The position numbers and the translations under genes are program-made. This document shows positions 7,687 through 16,220 of a stretch of DNA of 64,000 bases, in pieces (within the stretch, counting starts at the first letter, position 1; each line of letters begins with the position of its first letter). The stretch is from contig NZ_LWAE01000004.1 in NCBI RefSeq assembly GCF_001623875.1, forward strand, positions 186,001 through 250,000, read 5' to 3'. The notes under the pieces are model-generated. The model was not told where the DNA came from. It saw nothing but the letters and a program-made list of their open reading frames with translations, and did no database searches. This DNA comes from Clostridium magnum DSM 2767. Lineage in GTDB: Bacteria > Bacillota > Clostridia > Clostridiales > Clostridiaceae.

Positions 7687-8616
7687 CTATTTCAAACTTT
7701 CGTACACCTTATCTAAATTTTCTTTCATACTTTCTATGTAATCTTTTCCGTCTTCTTCACTTTCTGCAGTATATATTTTTTCAACCTTTGCATCCACCTC
7801 TTTAGCTAAAGTTTCAGAAACTTTAGGACTTGCCATTTCTTCCATAAAAACAGTTTTCACATCATTTTTTTTACAGTAGTCTACAAGCTCTTCCAATCTT
7901 TTAGCAGTTGGTTCACCCTCTGCAAATACATTTTCAACACTGTTTTGTTGTAAGCCAAAATCTCTACAGAAGTATGCAAAAGCAGCATGGCCAGTTATAA
8001 AATTTTTGCTGGAAGTTTGATCAAACTTTGTTTTATAATCATTTAAAATTACGTCTAATTTAGATGCAAATTCATTATAGTTTTTTTCATAATAATCTTT
8101 ATTAGAAGGGTCTACTTTAACTAAAGCATCCTTTATATTTTTAGCTTCTATTTTTGCACCACTTAAACTTATCCACATGTGAGGGTCATACTGACCATGC
8201 TCCTTCACAGCATCCTCATCGCTGTTCTTTATAGGATTACCTCCTCTAGAAGCTTCAACTACTATCAAATTCTTATTATCTGCAGCTTTTATAGTTTTAT
8301 CTACCCAATTCTCCATGCCAAGACCATTATATACAAAAATTTGTGCCTTGCTTATATTTTCTAAATCTTTAGGCTTTGGCTCAAAATCATGAGGTTCTGT
8401 TCCACTTGGTATCATTGTTTGAACATCAACCTTATCTTTACCAACTGCTTTTATAAATTGAGTCATAGCATTAAAACTTGCCACCACTTTTATTTTTCCG
8501 TTATTATCCGAACTATTATTTTCATTTACAGAAACACCAACATTTTTATCTCCACAAGCTACTAAAGTCATTAATAAAATTATAGATATTAATGATAAAA
8601 TTACTTTTCTAAACAT
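7687..8616 (-). CDS. znuA: zinc-type ABC transporter substrate-binding lipoprotein
   Basis: A 309-residue cluster A-I (ZnuA/AdcA-like) metal-binding protein. The signal peptide ends in the lipobox LVAC, so the mature protein is a lipid-anchored extracellular binding protein. Candidate ligand residues are His in SGTEPHDFEPKP, His in DPHMW and His in ITGHAAF, plus acidic residues of the C-terminal lobe; three histidines favour zinc over manganese. A short acidic and His-containing loop lies around 130-145 (SDEDAVKEHGQYDPH). It is divergent from znuC/znuB with a shared regulatory region. Zinc rather than manganese is inferred, not proven. Confidence 0.88.
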   Translation of the reverse strand: MFRKVILSLISIILLMTLVACGDKNVGVSVNENNSSDNNGKIKVVASFNAMTQFIKAVGKDKVDVQTMIPSGTEPHDFEPKPKDLENISKAQIFVYNGLGMENWVDKTIKAADNKNLIVVEASRGGNPIKNSDEDAVKEHGQYDPHMWISLSGAKIEAKNIKDALVKVDPSNKDYYEKNYNEFASKLDVILNDYKTKFDQTSSKNFITGHAAFAYFCRDFGLQQNSVENVFAEGEPTAKRLEELVDYCKKNDVKTVFMEEMASPKVSETLAKEVDAKVEKIYTAESEEDGKDYIESMKENLDKVYESLK

Positions 8617-8656
8617 AATATTTTAATCCTCCTTAAAATTATCACCAATAGGTTAT

Positions 8657-8671
8657 TGCAAATCATTCGCA
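8657..8671. promoter_or_regulatory. Fur-family (Zur-like) operator candidate
   Basis: TGCAAATCATTCGCA is a 7-1-7 inverted repeat with one mismatch, the architecture of Fur/Zur/PerR boxes. It begins two bases downstream of where the znuA promoter would start transcription (near 8674), a position expected to block initiation. Confidence 0.6.
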
Positions 8672-8680
8672 TTTAGATAT

Positions 8681-8709
8681 ATAATAGTACTATAATCCTT
8701 TTTTGTCAA
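8681..8709 (-). promoter_or_regulatory. sigma-A promoter of znuA
   Basis: On the minus strand: TTGACA (8704-8709), a 17-base spacer, TATTAT (8681-8686). The predicted start is just upstream of the 7-1-7 operator. Confidence 0.8.
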
Positions 8710-8728
8710 TCATAATTAGCAGTGACTA

Positions 8729-8757
8729 TTGCTTTAAATAAATGTTAATAATATAAT
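8729..8757 (+). promoter_or_regulatory. probable promoter of znuC-znuB
   Basis: TTGCTT (8729-8734), a 17-base spacer, TATAAT (8752-8757), 59 bases before the znuC start. No clear 7-1-7 box overlaps it; control from the 8657 site would act from about 60 bases upstream. Confidence 0.6.
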
Positions 8758-8816
8758 TTATCTGTTATTATTTACAATTTTTCTAAAATTATATATATTT
8801 GGAGGAAAATTTTTTT

Positions 8817-9461
8817 ATGATTCAAATTAGAAATTTAATTTTCTCATATACTGGCAATACACCTTATATACTAGATAAGATAAACTTAAACATTATGGAA
8901 AGAAGTTACGTATCTATCCTTGGCGAAAACGGAAGTGCTAAAACTACTCTTGTCAAGCTTATATTAAATTTACTTAAACCTTTAAGTGGAATAATAACTC
9001 TAGATACTGAAAAAATTGGCTATGTACCTCAAAGAGTTGAGAATTTCAACTCACAATTTCCAATAACAGTTTCAGAAATGTTAAAATGTCATATGAAAGT
9101 ACTAAAGCTAAAAAACTCAAGATCTATTCTCAATAGCCTTGAAGCTGTGGGTATGGAAAATTTTAAAAATACTCTTATAGGCGATATGTCTGGAGGACAA
9201 CAGCAAAAGATATTTATTGCTCGTGCCTTGATGGGAAATCCAAAACTACTCATATTAGATGAGCCTTCTACAGGCATAGATATACAAAGTCAACAAGAAA
9301 TATATAGTATAATTAAACATCTAAATCTACATCTAGGGATTACTGTTTTAGCTGTAGAGCATAATTTAAAAGCGGCATTGGATAATTCAACCCATATCTG
9401 CCTAATGGAGAATGGGTCTGCAACTTTGTATCCAATAGATGAATACAAAGAAATGTTATAA
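8817..9461 (+). CDS. znuC: zinc-type ABC transporter ATP-binding protein
   Basis: A 214-residue ABC ATPase that powers the ZnuB permease. Signature LSGGQ is present as MSGGQQQK, Walker B as LLILDEPSTGID, and the switch His as AVEHN. Walker A reads GENGSAKTT, with Ala where most ABC proteins have Gly before the Lys. GGAGG at 8801-8805 places the start at ATG 8817; an upstream in-frame TTG at 8799 would lie before the ribosome site. The gene after it is the cognate permease. Confidence 0.9.
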   Translation: MIQIRNLIFSYTGNTPYILDKINLNIMERSYVSILGENGSAKTTLVKLILNLLKPLSGIITLDTEKIGYVPQRVENFNSQFPITVSEMLKCHMKVLKLKNSRSILNSLEAVGMENFKNTLIGDMSGGQQQKIFIARALMGNPKLLILDEPSTGIDIQSQQEIYSIIKHLNLHLGITVLAVEHNLKAALDNSTHICLMENGSATLYPIDEYKEML

Positions 9462-9491
9462 TAATTAAAAACTTATTTTGGAGGATACTTA

Positions 9492-10283
9492 ATGTTACAA
9501 TATAGTTTTATTCAAAATGCAATTATCGCAGGAATATTTATTTCAATTTTGTGCCCTGCTGTAGGAGTGTTTCTTGTACTTAAAAGATATTCTATGATGG
9601 GAGATGCTTTGTCTCACGCATCTCTTGCTGGAGTTTCTCTTGGACTGATTCTTGGTTATAACCCAATAATATGTGCCTTTCTATTTACATCAGTTTGTGG
9701 ACTTTTAATTGAACTCTTAAGGGATTACTATAAAAAATATGCAGAACTTATTCTTGTAATTGTTATGACTCTTGCTATAGGTATAGCTATTACATTGATA
9801 AGTACTGGCAGAACTAATGCCAATGTAAATTCTTATTTATTTGGCAGTATATTAACAGTATCTAAAAATGAACTTTATACCGTATTTGTATTGAGCATTA
9901 TATCAGTTATAACACTTTCTCTACTTTATAATCAGCTGCTTTATATTACCTTTGATGAAAATGGTGCTAAAATCGCAGGCATAAAAGTTAGACTTATAAA
10001 TTACCTTTTTGCTCTGCTTGTAGGTGCTACTATCTCCGTTTCCATAAGAATTATGGGCATCCTAGTTATATCATCAATGATAGCAATGCCAGTAGCAGCA
10101 GCGCTTCAATTAAGAAGAAGCTTTAAAGCAACTCTAATACTTTCTATTATATTTGGATTTATTGATATAATTGTTGGTTTATTTCTATCCTACTTTATAA
10201 ACAGCGCTCCAGGAGGAACAATTGCACTAACCTCAGTTGCAGTGTTACTTATAGTATTATTAAGCAAAAAAATCTTTAAATGA
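9492..10283 (+). CDS. znuB: zinc-type ABC transporter permease
   Basis: A 263-residue ABC-3 family permease with about eight hydrophobic segments. The early loop GDALSHASLAGVSLG (about 37-51) is the conserved ABC-3 motif, and the C-terminal half has the MGILVISSMIAMPVAAALQL segment. It starts 30 bases after znuC behind TTGGAGG. Together with ZnuC and the divergent ZnuA lipoprotein it completes a metal importer. Zinc is the most likely substrate; manganese cannot be excluded. Confidence 0.9.
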   Translation: MLQYSFIQNAIIAGIFISILCPAVGVFLVLKRYSMMGDALSHASLAGVSLGLILGYNPIICAFLFTSVCGLLIELLRDYYKKYAELILVIVMTLAIGIAITLISTGRTNANVNSYLFGSILTVSKNELYTVFVLSIISVITLSLLYNQLLYITFDENGAKIAGIKVRLINYLFALLVGATISVSIRIMGILVISSMIAMPVAAALQLRRSFKATLILSIIFGFIDIIVGLFLSYFINSAPGGTIALTSVAVLLIVLLSKKIFK

Positions 10284-10300
10284 ACGAGAAAGATGGTATA

Positions 10301-10358
10301 AAAATAACCCTTTAGTTGATAATAATATATAATTTACTAACCAAAGGGTCATTTTTAT
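10301..10358 (+). terminator. znuCB operon terminator
   Basis: AAAATAACCCTTT and AAAGGGTCATTTTT arms with an AT-rich loop, starting 17 bases after the znuB stop and ending in a T-rich tail. Confidence 0.7.
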
Positions 10359-10408
10359 TATAAACAATTAATTACAAATCATCTTTACACTATATAATCA
10401 GAAAATAG

Positions 10409-10534
10409 TTACCGGATAAATACTAAAATTTTTTCTCCATATCTATGCTTTGCTTTCTGGTGGTTATCAGACTCAAAGTTATTGCAACACATTATAGAAC
10501 TAATTAATAAAAGAGAGGCTAAAATTTTTTTCAT
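10409..10534 (-). CDS. 41-residue putative exported or lipoprotein-like peptide
   Basis: A small frame starting at ATG 10534 with an excellent AAGGAGG site seven bases upstream. The N-terminus MKKILASLLLISSIMCC looks like a short signal peptide ending in two cysteines, though SIMC is only a loose lipobox. The remaining 24 residues are polar and basic. It lies between the znuCB terminator and a large wall-protein gene on the same strand. No homologue is recognised; the ribosome site and signal-like N-terminus are the only support. It could be the remnant of a longer gene. Confidence 0.4.
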   Translation of the reverse strand: MKKILASLLLISSIMCCNNFESDNHQKAKHRYGEKILVFIR

Positions 10535-10699
10535 AATTTTCCTCCTTTTTTATTTAATTTTAAAGTTCATTATCCATTTATAGTTTATGTAATAATATAA
10601 ATAATACTTTATGATTGTATTAGACATGATTCCATTAAAACTATTTTAAAGTTATATCTTCAATTTATTTAATCGAAAGCCTAAATAAACTTAAACCAA

Positions 10700-10734
10700 T
10701 TTAGGGATACTCTCAATTAGAAACTATCCCTAAA
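10700..10734 (-). terminator. hairpin after the CWB2 protein gene
   Basis: 10-bp stem TTTAGGGATA (10700-10709) with TATCCCTAAA (10725-10734). It is about 45 bases past the 10780 stop; the U tract is weak, so it may serve the upstream gene as a terminator or be part of the leader of the 41-residue ORF. Confidence 0.45.
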
Positions 10735-10779
10735 TTTAGGGTAAATATTAAAAAAAATTTTTTCAACATTTTTTTATAT

Positions 10780-12813
10780 TTATTGCAATTTTAAAGATAT
10801 ATTGTTGATTTTTGATATGAGATAATTAGTTATTATTTTATCTCCACCAAATACATTAATGGTAACTTTATTGCTTCCTGTAACATCATTTATTGATCTA
10901 GCTCCACTTATATAAGAAGATTCAGATACTAGAACTAACGGCTTACCTCGTATTGCTGCCACAACGCTTCCACTTAATGAATCTGGAAAATTCTCGCCAG
11001 AAGCAACATATACCTTGTCCAAATTATTTTCATAAAAATGGCTATTGATCTTTTCTACTGTTTCGTATCTATCTTTTCCACCCAATCTTATAATACTCTT
11101 ATCATCATATCCTGTGATTTCTTTAATTCTATTTTTAACACTTTCAGATACTGCAGCACTACCACCTACAATATATACTACAGATGGTTTCATATTTATA
11201 ATATAACTTTCTACATCCTCGCTTAATTTACTTGAAGACGTCAATAAAACCGGCCATTGGCTATATCCAGCTTTAGGTGAAATACTTAAAGCATCAGCAA
11301 AAGCTGAATCATTAGATATTACGATAGGAGTTCCTTGTGACAAATTTAGATTTTCTGCAATTTTAACACTAGTTTCATTTCTATTTGTTCCACCAATTCT
11401 TATGATATTATTTTTTAAATATCCACTCTTTATAAAATAGTCTACATAAAACTGGCTAACTGCTCCTTCTCCGCCAAGAATATATATATTTCCATTCTTA
11501 TTAAGCTTATTTAAGATATATTGTAATACAACTGTACTTCCTTCGCTTTCCACACTCTTATCCAAAAGTAATAGTGGAGCATTAAGCTTCTTGGCTAAGG
11601 TAACTCCCACTAACCCATCTGGGAAATCACTACCGCTAGCTATGATTACATTATCCAAATTGCTCCCAAAATTATTTTCTGCTATTAATTTAGAAGTTTC
11701 ATATCTATCTTGTCCACCAAATCTTACAACTTCTTCAATCTTTGATGGTACACTGTTTATATCCGCTACCACTTTAAATGGAGTTGCTATAGGACTACTC
11801 CAGTAGCCTCTACTGTTTCTAGTTTCTAAAATAAAATAATAATTTCCTCCAGACATATTATTAAAAGCTATTATTTTTTCATTAGCTGATGTATTTTCAG
11901 AAATTTGAGTAATAAGTTTTCCTGATACATTATTACTTTGATTTATATCTCCACTATAAACCCTGATTCTATAGGCTGTTTGATATCCCCCACTTATAGT
12001 ATCGTTAAACCCCCACTTAATATATAACTTACCATCATTCTTATTTATAGATTGTCTATATAATGGACTTTCTATAGTTGGTTGAGCCGAATTATTCTCT
12101 ATAAAGTCACTGCCTATGCCATTAAACCTTCCAGGGATATAGTCGCTCATTATCTCTTCTTTTGATCTATAGTACTCCTTAACCTTTTGCCCAGTTCCAT
12201 CATAATTTCCGGCAGTAGCTTCTATAGTATTAGCTCCTATTATATTACCATAATCATCGTAAACCCAGGATTGGAAGAACGCTACATGTGATGAACTATA
12301 TAGAAGCACGTCCATATTTTTTAAATCATAAATAGATATAGGTGTTAAATATTTACCTAGAGTTCCAGTAGATTGTTTTTCTCCAGGAATTTTCAAAACA
12401 CTTTGGACAAAGCCCGAACAATCTATTCCTGCTGTTCCTGCCTTGTATCCGCCAGTATAATTAATATTACCCGCCATGGCACCTTTATTTATAGCATCAA
12501 AAAAGTTACTCCATTGACTTGTTGATCTGGTGTCAATTCCATCTGACCCACCCCATGCATAGGGAATTCCAATTTGCTGTGAATTCGTCTCATTTTTTAA
12601 CTGATCTGGTAGTTTTATATCACTTTGAACATTTCCATTTAAGCTTTTTACATAGCGCCATAGAGCATCTGTCATTTTATATGCTCTATCCTGTGCTTCT
12701 TGTCTCGAAATATATGATAACATAGGCGAAGCTGCATAAGCTTTGCTAGTTAAACAGCACATACTTATTGCAAGAGTTGACAAGAATAAGGTAATACTTT
12801 TTCGTCTATTCAC
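10780..12813 (-). CDS. secreted NlpC/P60-like protein with three CWB2 wall-binding repeats
   Basis: A 677-residue exported protein. The signal peptide (1-27, cleavage after AYA) is followed by a cysteine-peptidase-like region (about 30-240): GIDCSGF with Cys132, SSSHVAFF with His176, and a later ANTIEAT. This fits an NlpC/P60-type murein hydrolase or amidase, but assignment rests on these motifs only. A fibronectin-III-like segment spans about 246-345. Three cell-wall-binding-2 (PF04122) repeats follow from about 355, each opening with RFGGxxRYET-type sequence (RFGGQDRYET, RIGGTNRNET, RLGGKDRYET). CWB2 repeats bind wall polymers in clostridia. It is probably a wall-remodelling enzyme held on the surface. 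Confidence 0.85.
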   Translation of the reverse strand: MNRRKSITLFLSTLAISMCCLTSKAYAASPMLSYISRQEAQDRAYKMTDALWRYVKSLNGNVQSDIKLPDQLKNETNSQQIGIPYAWGGSDGIDTRSTSQWSNFFDAINKGAMAGNINYTGGYKAGTAGIDCSGFVQSVLKIPGEKQSTGTLGKYLTPISIYDLKNMDVLLYSSSHVAFFQSWVYDDYGNIIGANTIEATAGNYDGTGQKVKEYYRSKEEIMSDYIPGRFNGIGSDFIENNSAQPTIESPLYRQSINKNDGKLYIKWGFNDTISGGYQTAYRIRVYSGDINQSNNVSGKLITQISENTSANEKIIAFNNMSGGNYYFILETRNSRGYWSSPIATPFKVVADINSVPSKIEEVVRFGGQDRYETSKLIAENNFGSNLDNVIIASGSDFPDGLVGVTLAKKLNAPLLLLDKSVESEGSTVVLQYILNKLNKNGNIYILGGEGAVSQFYVDYFIKSGYLKNNIIRIGGTNRNETSVKIAENLNLSQGTPIVISNDSAFADALSISPKAGYSQWPVLLTSSSKLSEDVESYIINMKPSVVYIVGGSAAVSESVKNRIKEITGYDDKSIIRLGGKDRYETVEKINSHFYENNLDKVYVASGENFPDSLSGSVVAAIRGKPLVLVSESSYISGARSINDVTGSNKVTINVFGGDKIITNYLISKINNISLKLQ

Positions 12814-12838
12814 CTCATTGCCCTCCTATAAATATTTA

Positions 12839-13036
12839 ACCTGACTAACTTGGCGTAAGTCTCCCACTTTATATGAAACTCCTCTTCCTACCATCAGAGG
12901 AGTAAGCGATTCACATAAAATCATAGATTTTGGTTCTCTGCTTAAGTGGGAGTTCAACGCCAAGTAAGCCATGCATTCGCAGCTCTAAAATTCAGATGGG
13001 GTAAAAGAATACCCATCTGAATTAAGATCTTGCTTC
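12839..13036 (-). repeat. family B intergenic repeat, intermediate form (B2)
   Basis: Reverse-oriented copy of the 2636-2763 element. The outer second stem (TTGGCGTAAGTCTCCCACTT against AAGTGGGAGTTCAACGCCAA) encloses about 75 extra bases with nested hairpins (ACTCCTCT / AGAGGAGT and AAATCATAGATTT). The linker GCGAATGCATGG and the hairpin TTCAGATGGG / CCCATCTGAA are conserved. It lies upstream of the CWB2 gene. Confidence 0.85.
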
Positions 13037-13193
13037 AAATAATCCCTACGATAGTGACAGTTTAACCTATGTATATACCTAATTCAATGTAAGGTTTGTT
13101 CCTATATTAGTAAGTTTTATGAATTAAAACCTGAATTAGATAAAACTATTTAGGAGTTATACATTGGATTAGATTTTATATATTTGAGTAAAT

Positions 13194-13230
13194 AAAAAAA
13201 ACCTTAGCTATACAATTAATATAACTAAGG
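13194..13230 (-). terminator. YitT gene terminator
   Basis: CCTTAGTTATA pairs with TATAGCTAAGG and is followed by eight T on the minus strand, starting seven bases past the stop. Confidence 0.85.
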
Positions 13231-13236
13231 AATTTT

Positions 13237-14088
13237 TTAAAATGCTGCTGCCCTAAATCCTTTTCCTCGCACTTCAGTTGTATCCATAACTGACACTACT
13301 GCTGTACAATCTATATTCTCTATTAAGTTTTTCGCTCTTTCCAGCTCTCTAGGACTTAATATACAATAAATAACTTTCTTTCTATCTCCTGTATAAGCAC
13401 CCTCACCATAAAGATAGGTTACTCCTCTGCCTAAGCTTTCTAGTATAGCTTGTTTTACTTTATCACATTCTCCAGTTACTATAAAGACTACTTTTTCCTT
13501 GTCAAACCCTTGTATAAACTTATCAACTATCGTAGCATTCATATACATTGCAATTAAAGTATAAACAGCTACTTCTAAACTTCCCATAAACATTCCCATT
13601 GCAACTATTACTACATTGATCATAAAGGCTATTCTTCCTATAGATATACCATACTTCTTTTTAACTACTACAGCTATAATATCTGTGCCACCCTGTGATG
13701 CTCTACTTTTAAATATTATTCCTGCACCTAAACCTGTTAGTAATCCTCCACATAATGAAGCAATTAATGAATCTGGTATATAGTATAGATTATAAAGATT
13801 TCTTGTAAATATCAATGATAGTGACATAGCTGTCATTCCTATAAAACTGAAAACTCCAAATTCTTTATCAATGGCTTTAATCCCTATTAAAAATATAGGA
13901 ATATTAATAAGAATTACAAAGTAACCAGACTGTATTCCTGTTAGATATTGAAAAATTATTGCTACACCAGCTACTCCGCCACTAAGAAGCTTATGAGGTA
14001 CAATAAATAAGTTAACTCCAATAGAATATATCAAACTACCTATTATAACTGTTAATAATCTTAATACTTTTTCTTTTTTAATAAACAT
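13237..14088 (-). CDS. YitT family membrane protein (DUF161 + DUF2179)
   Basis: About 283 residues. Five or six hydrophobic segments in the N-terminal two thirds contain the family features NLFIVPHKLLSGGVAG and SRASQGGTDIIA. The soluble C-terminal DUF2179 domain (last 80 residues) includes VTYLYGEGAYTGDRKKVIYC. Members are widespread in Firmicutes as membrane proteins of unsettled function. An in-frame ATG at 14148 would add 20 residues but has no ribosome site, whereas GAGGAGG precedes ATG 14088, so the shorter form is chosen. Confidence 0.88.
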   Translation of the reverse strand: MFIKKEKVLRLLTVIIGSLIYSIGVNLFIVPHKLLSGGVAGVAIIFQYLTGIQSGYFVILINIPIFLIGIKAIDKEFGVFSFIGMTAMSLSLIFTRNLYNLYYIPDSLIASLCGGLLTGLGAGIIFKSRASQGGTDIIAVVVKKKYGISIGRIAFMINVVIVAMGMFMGSLEVAVYTLIAMYMNATIVDKFIQGFDKEKVVFIVTGECDKVKQAILESLGRGVTYLYGEGAYTGDRKKVIYCILSPRELERAKNLIENIDCTAVVSVMDTTEVRGKGFRAAAF

Positions 14089-14219
14089 ATATTCATATGC
14101 CTCCTCAAAATCCTTCTTATCAACAAAATATCTTATATACAACAACATCTGATTAGCTCTGCTTATTAGAACTATTATGTACTATATAAATTTTATTACA
14201 GCTTTGAATATGTGTCAAA

Positions 14220-14265
14220 GGACTTGTGATTGGATTAATCCAAATATTAATCCAATTGCAAGTCC
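14220..14265. other. strong orphan hairpin between yitT and modA
   Basis: 20-base arms (14220-14239 with 14246-14265) with two mismatches and a 6-base loop. It lies between two divergent genes, so it terminates neither. No U tract follows on either strand. It could be a regulator site or the mark of a short untranslated transcript. Confidence 0.6.
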
Positions 14266-14521
14266 ATTAGCTTATATTCATTAACAAATCATAGCTTTTC
14301 TTTATTTAATATATAAAAACTCATGAATTCTAATTTATCAAATAACAGAAAATTAAAATAATTCCATCAGGCCTTTTCGTCCAAAACCAACTGGTATATT
14401 ACCAAAAACCCAAACACCTATTTTAACCATGTATAAACTTTCATAATATTAAATAAAACCACTTGAATTAACACTAATATTTAACTATAATTAAACGTAA
14501 TAAAACATAATAATACTAAAT

Positions 14522-14577
14522 ATAACGGTATTGATCATATTAGTAATAATAATATTAAATATAATTATTACTGTTAT
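14522..14577 (+). promoter_or_regulatory. inverted-repeat region upstream of modA
   Basis: Nested inverted repeats 70-125 bases before modA: outer arms ATAACGGTA (14522-14530) and TACTGTTAT (14569-14577) with one mismatch, inner arms AGTAATAAT (14542-14550) and ATTATTACT (14564-14572) perfect. A plausible binding site for the HTH-PBP regulator encoded at 17375-18346. The rest of the 14089-14646 gap is AT-rich, and I see nothing more than the hairpin at 14220. Confidence 0.4.
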
Positions 14578-14646
14578 ATCACTAATATTATGTATCACTA
14601 TATAAAATCATGTAAAATGATAAACTTTATTGATGGGGGTAGTAAA

Positions 14647-15474
14647 ATGAAAATTGTTAAAAAACTATTATTTATTCCTTTTATTTTATCTATTATAATT
14701 ATGTCAGTTGCCTGTGGAAACACTAATCAATCTCAAAATCAGCAAGGAAGTAATTCTACAACTCAAACTAAAGATGATAAAAATATAACATTAACTATAT
14801 CCGCAGCAGCCAGTTTAAAAGATTCTATGCAGGAACTTCAAAAACTTTATGCTACAGAAAAACCTAATGTCAAAATTACATACAATTTTGGAGCTTCAGG
14901 AACATTGCAACAACAAATAGAACAAGGGGCTCCAGCAGATATATTTATGTCAGCTGCAACAAAACAAATGGATGCGTTGAAGCAGAAAAATCTCCTAGTA
15001 GATGATACAGTAAAAAATCTTTTAGAAAATAATGTTGTATTAATAGCACCTAAAGATTCTTCAGAAATTAAAGATTTTGCAGATTTAGCAGGTGATAAAG
15101 TTAAAAAGGTAGCATTAGGAGAACCTAAAAGCGTACCAGTTGGACAATACTCTCAAGATGTTTTAAACTCTTTGAAAATAATGGACAAAGTTCAGCCTAA
15201 AGCTGTTTTAGCAAAGGATGTAAAAGAAGTGTTAACTTGGGTAGAAACAAAAAATGTAGATGCAGGTATTGTTTATGAAACAGATGCAAAAGTATCAGAT
15301 AAAGTTAAAATAGTAGCTACTGCACCAGCAAATACTCATAAGCCTGTTCTATATCCAGTAGCTGTTATTAAAAATAGTAAGAATGTAGATGCAGCAAAAG
15401 ATTTTCTTAACTTTATAGCTAGTGATAAAGGAAAAGCTGTATTTGAAAAATACGGATTTAAAGTTACTAAATAG
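14647..15474 (+). CDS. modA: molybdate ABC transporter substrate-binding lipoprotein
   Basis: A 275-residue ModA-type oxyanion-binding protein. The signal peptide ends in the lipobox SVAC (Cys23), so it is lipid-anchored outside the membrane. The mature N-terminus has the ModA hallmark ISAAASLKDSMQEL, and NFGASGTLQQQIEQGAPADIF carries the next oxyanion-binding loop. It could carry tungstate as well as molybdate. The ATG at 14647 follows GATGGGGGT; an upstream ATG at 14590 would add 19 non-signal residues and is rejected. It heads the modABC operon. Confidence 0.92.
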   Translation: MKIVKKLLFIPFILSIIIMSVACGNTNQSQNQQGSNSTTQTKDDKNITLTISAAASLKDSMQELQKLYATEKPNVKITYNFGASGTLQQQIEQGAPADIFMSAATKQMDALKQKNLLVDDTVKNLLENNVVLIAPKDSSEIKDFADLAGDKVKKVALGEPKSVPVGQYSQDVLNSLKIMDKVQPKAVLAKDVKEVLTWVETKNVDAGIVYETDAKVSDKVKIVATAPANTHKPVLYPVAVIKNSKNVDAAKDFLNFIASDKGKAVFEKYGFKVTK

Positions 15475-15515
15475 AAAATAATATATTTAAACTAATGATG
15501 AAGGAGGCAAATAAT

Positions 15516-16220
15516 ATGGTACTAGATTTATCTCCTATGTGGATTTCTTTAAAAACATCACTTACTGCTACAGCTATAACATTTTTTATTGGTCTTGCAG
15601 TAGCACAATGGATGTCAAATTATAAGGGTAAGCTAAAAGGCATACTTGATACTATATTTACTTTGCCTCTTGTACTTCCACCTACAGTGGTAGGATTCTT
15701 TTTACTTTTGATATTTGGAATGAATGGACCTTTGGGTAAAATTCTTTTAAAACTTGATACTAGTATAATATTTTCTTGGTCTGCTACTGTTATTGCCGCT
15801 GTTGTGGTTTCATTCCCTCTTATGTATAAAACTTCTCGTGCTGCCCTTGAACAGATAGATAGAAATATTGTAAATGCAGCAAGAACTCTTGGAGTATCGG
15901 AATGGCGAGTGTTTTGGAAGATTACTTTGCCTTTAGCTTGGCCCGGTATAGCTGCTGCTACAGTACTTTCTTTTGCTAGAGCCCTTGGAGAGTTTGGTGC
16001 AACCCTTATGGTAGCTGGAAATATACCTGGTAAGACCCAAACAATTCCTGTAGCCATTTATTTTACCGCAGAAGGTGGAGAAATGGATAAAGCACTTATA
16101 TGGGTAATTTTAATTGTAATCATTTCCGCAACAGTAATGTTCTTAATGAATTATTGGACTGATCATCAGGGAAAACTTTTGTCAGGAACTAGGAGGACAT
16201 CAGATGAGACTTTACGTTGA
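15516..16220 (+). CDS. modB: molybdate ABC transporter permease
   Basis: A 234-residue inner-membrane permease with about five hydrophobic segments. The ABC-coupling EAA loop is present around AARTLGVSEWRVFWKITLPLAWPGI. The ModB C-terminal motif reads GEFGATLMVAGNIPGKTQTIPVAIY. AAGGAGG directly before ATG 15516 decides the start over an earlier in-frame ATG pair at 15495/15498. Its 3' end overlaps modC by 17 bases, indicating translational coupling. Confidence 0.93.
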   Translation: MVLDLSPMWISLKTSLTATAITFFIGLAVAQWMSNYKGKLKGILDTIFTLPLVLPPTVVGFFLLLIFGMNGPLGKILLKLDTSIIFSWSATVIAAVVVSFPLMYKTSRAALEQIDRNIVNAARTLGVSEWRVFWKITLPLAWPGIAAATVLSFARALGEFGATLMVAGNIPGKTQTIPVAIYFTAEGGEMDKALIWVILIVIISATVMFLMNYWTDHQGKLLSGTRRTSDETLR

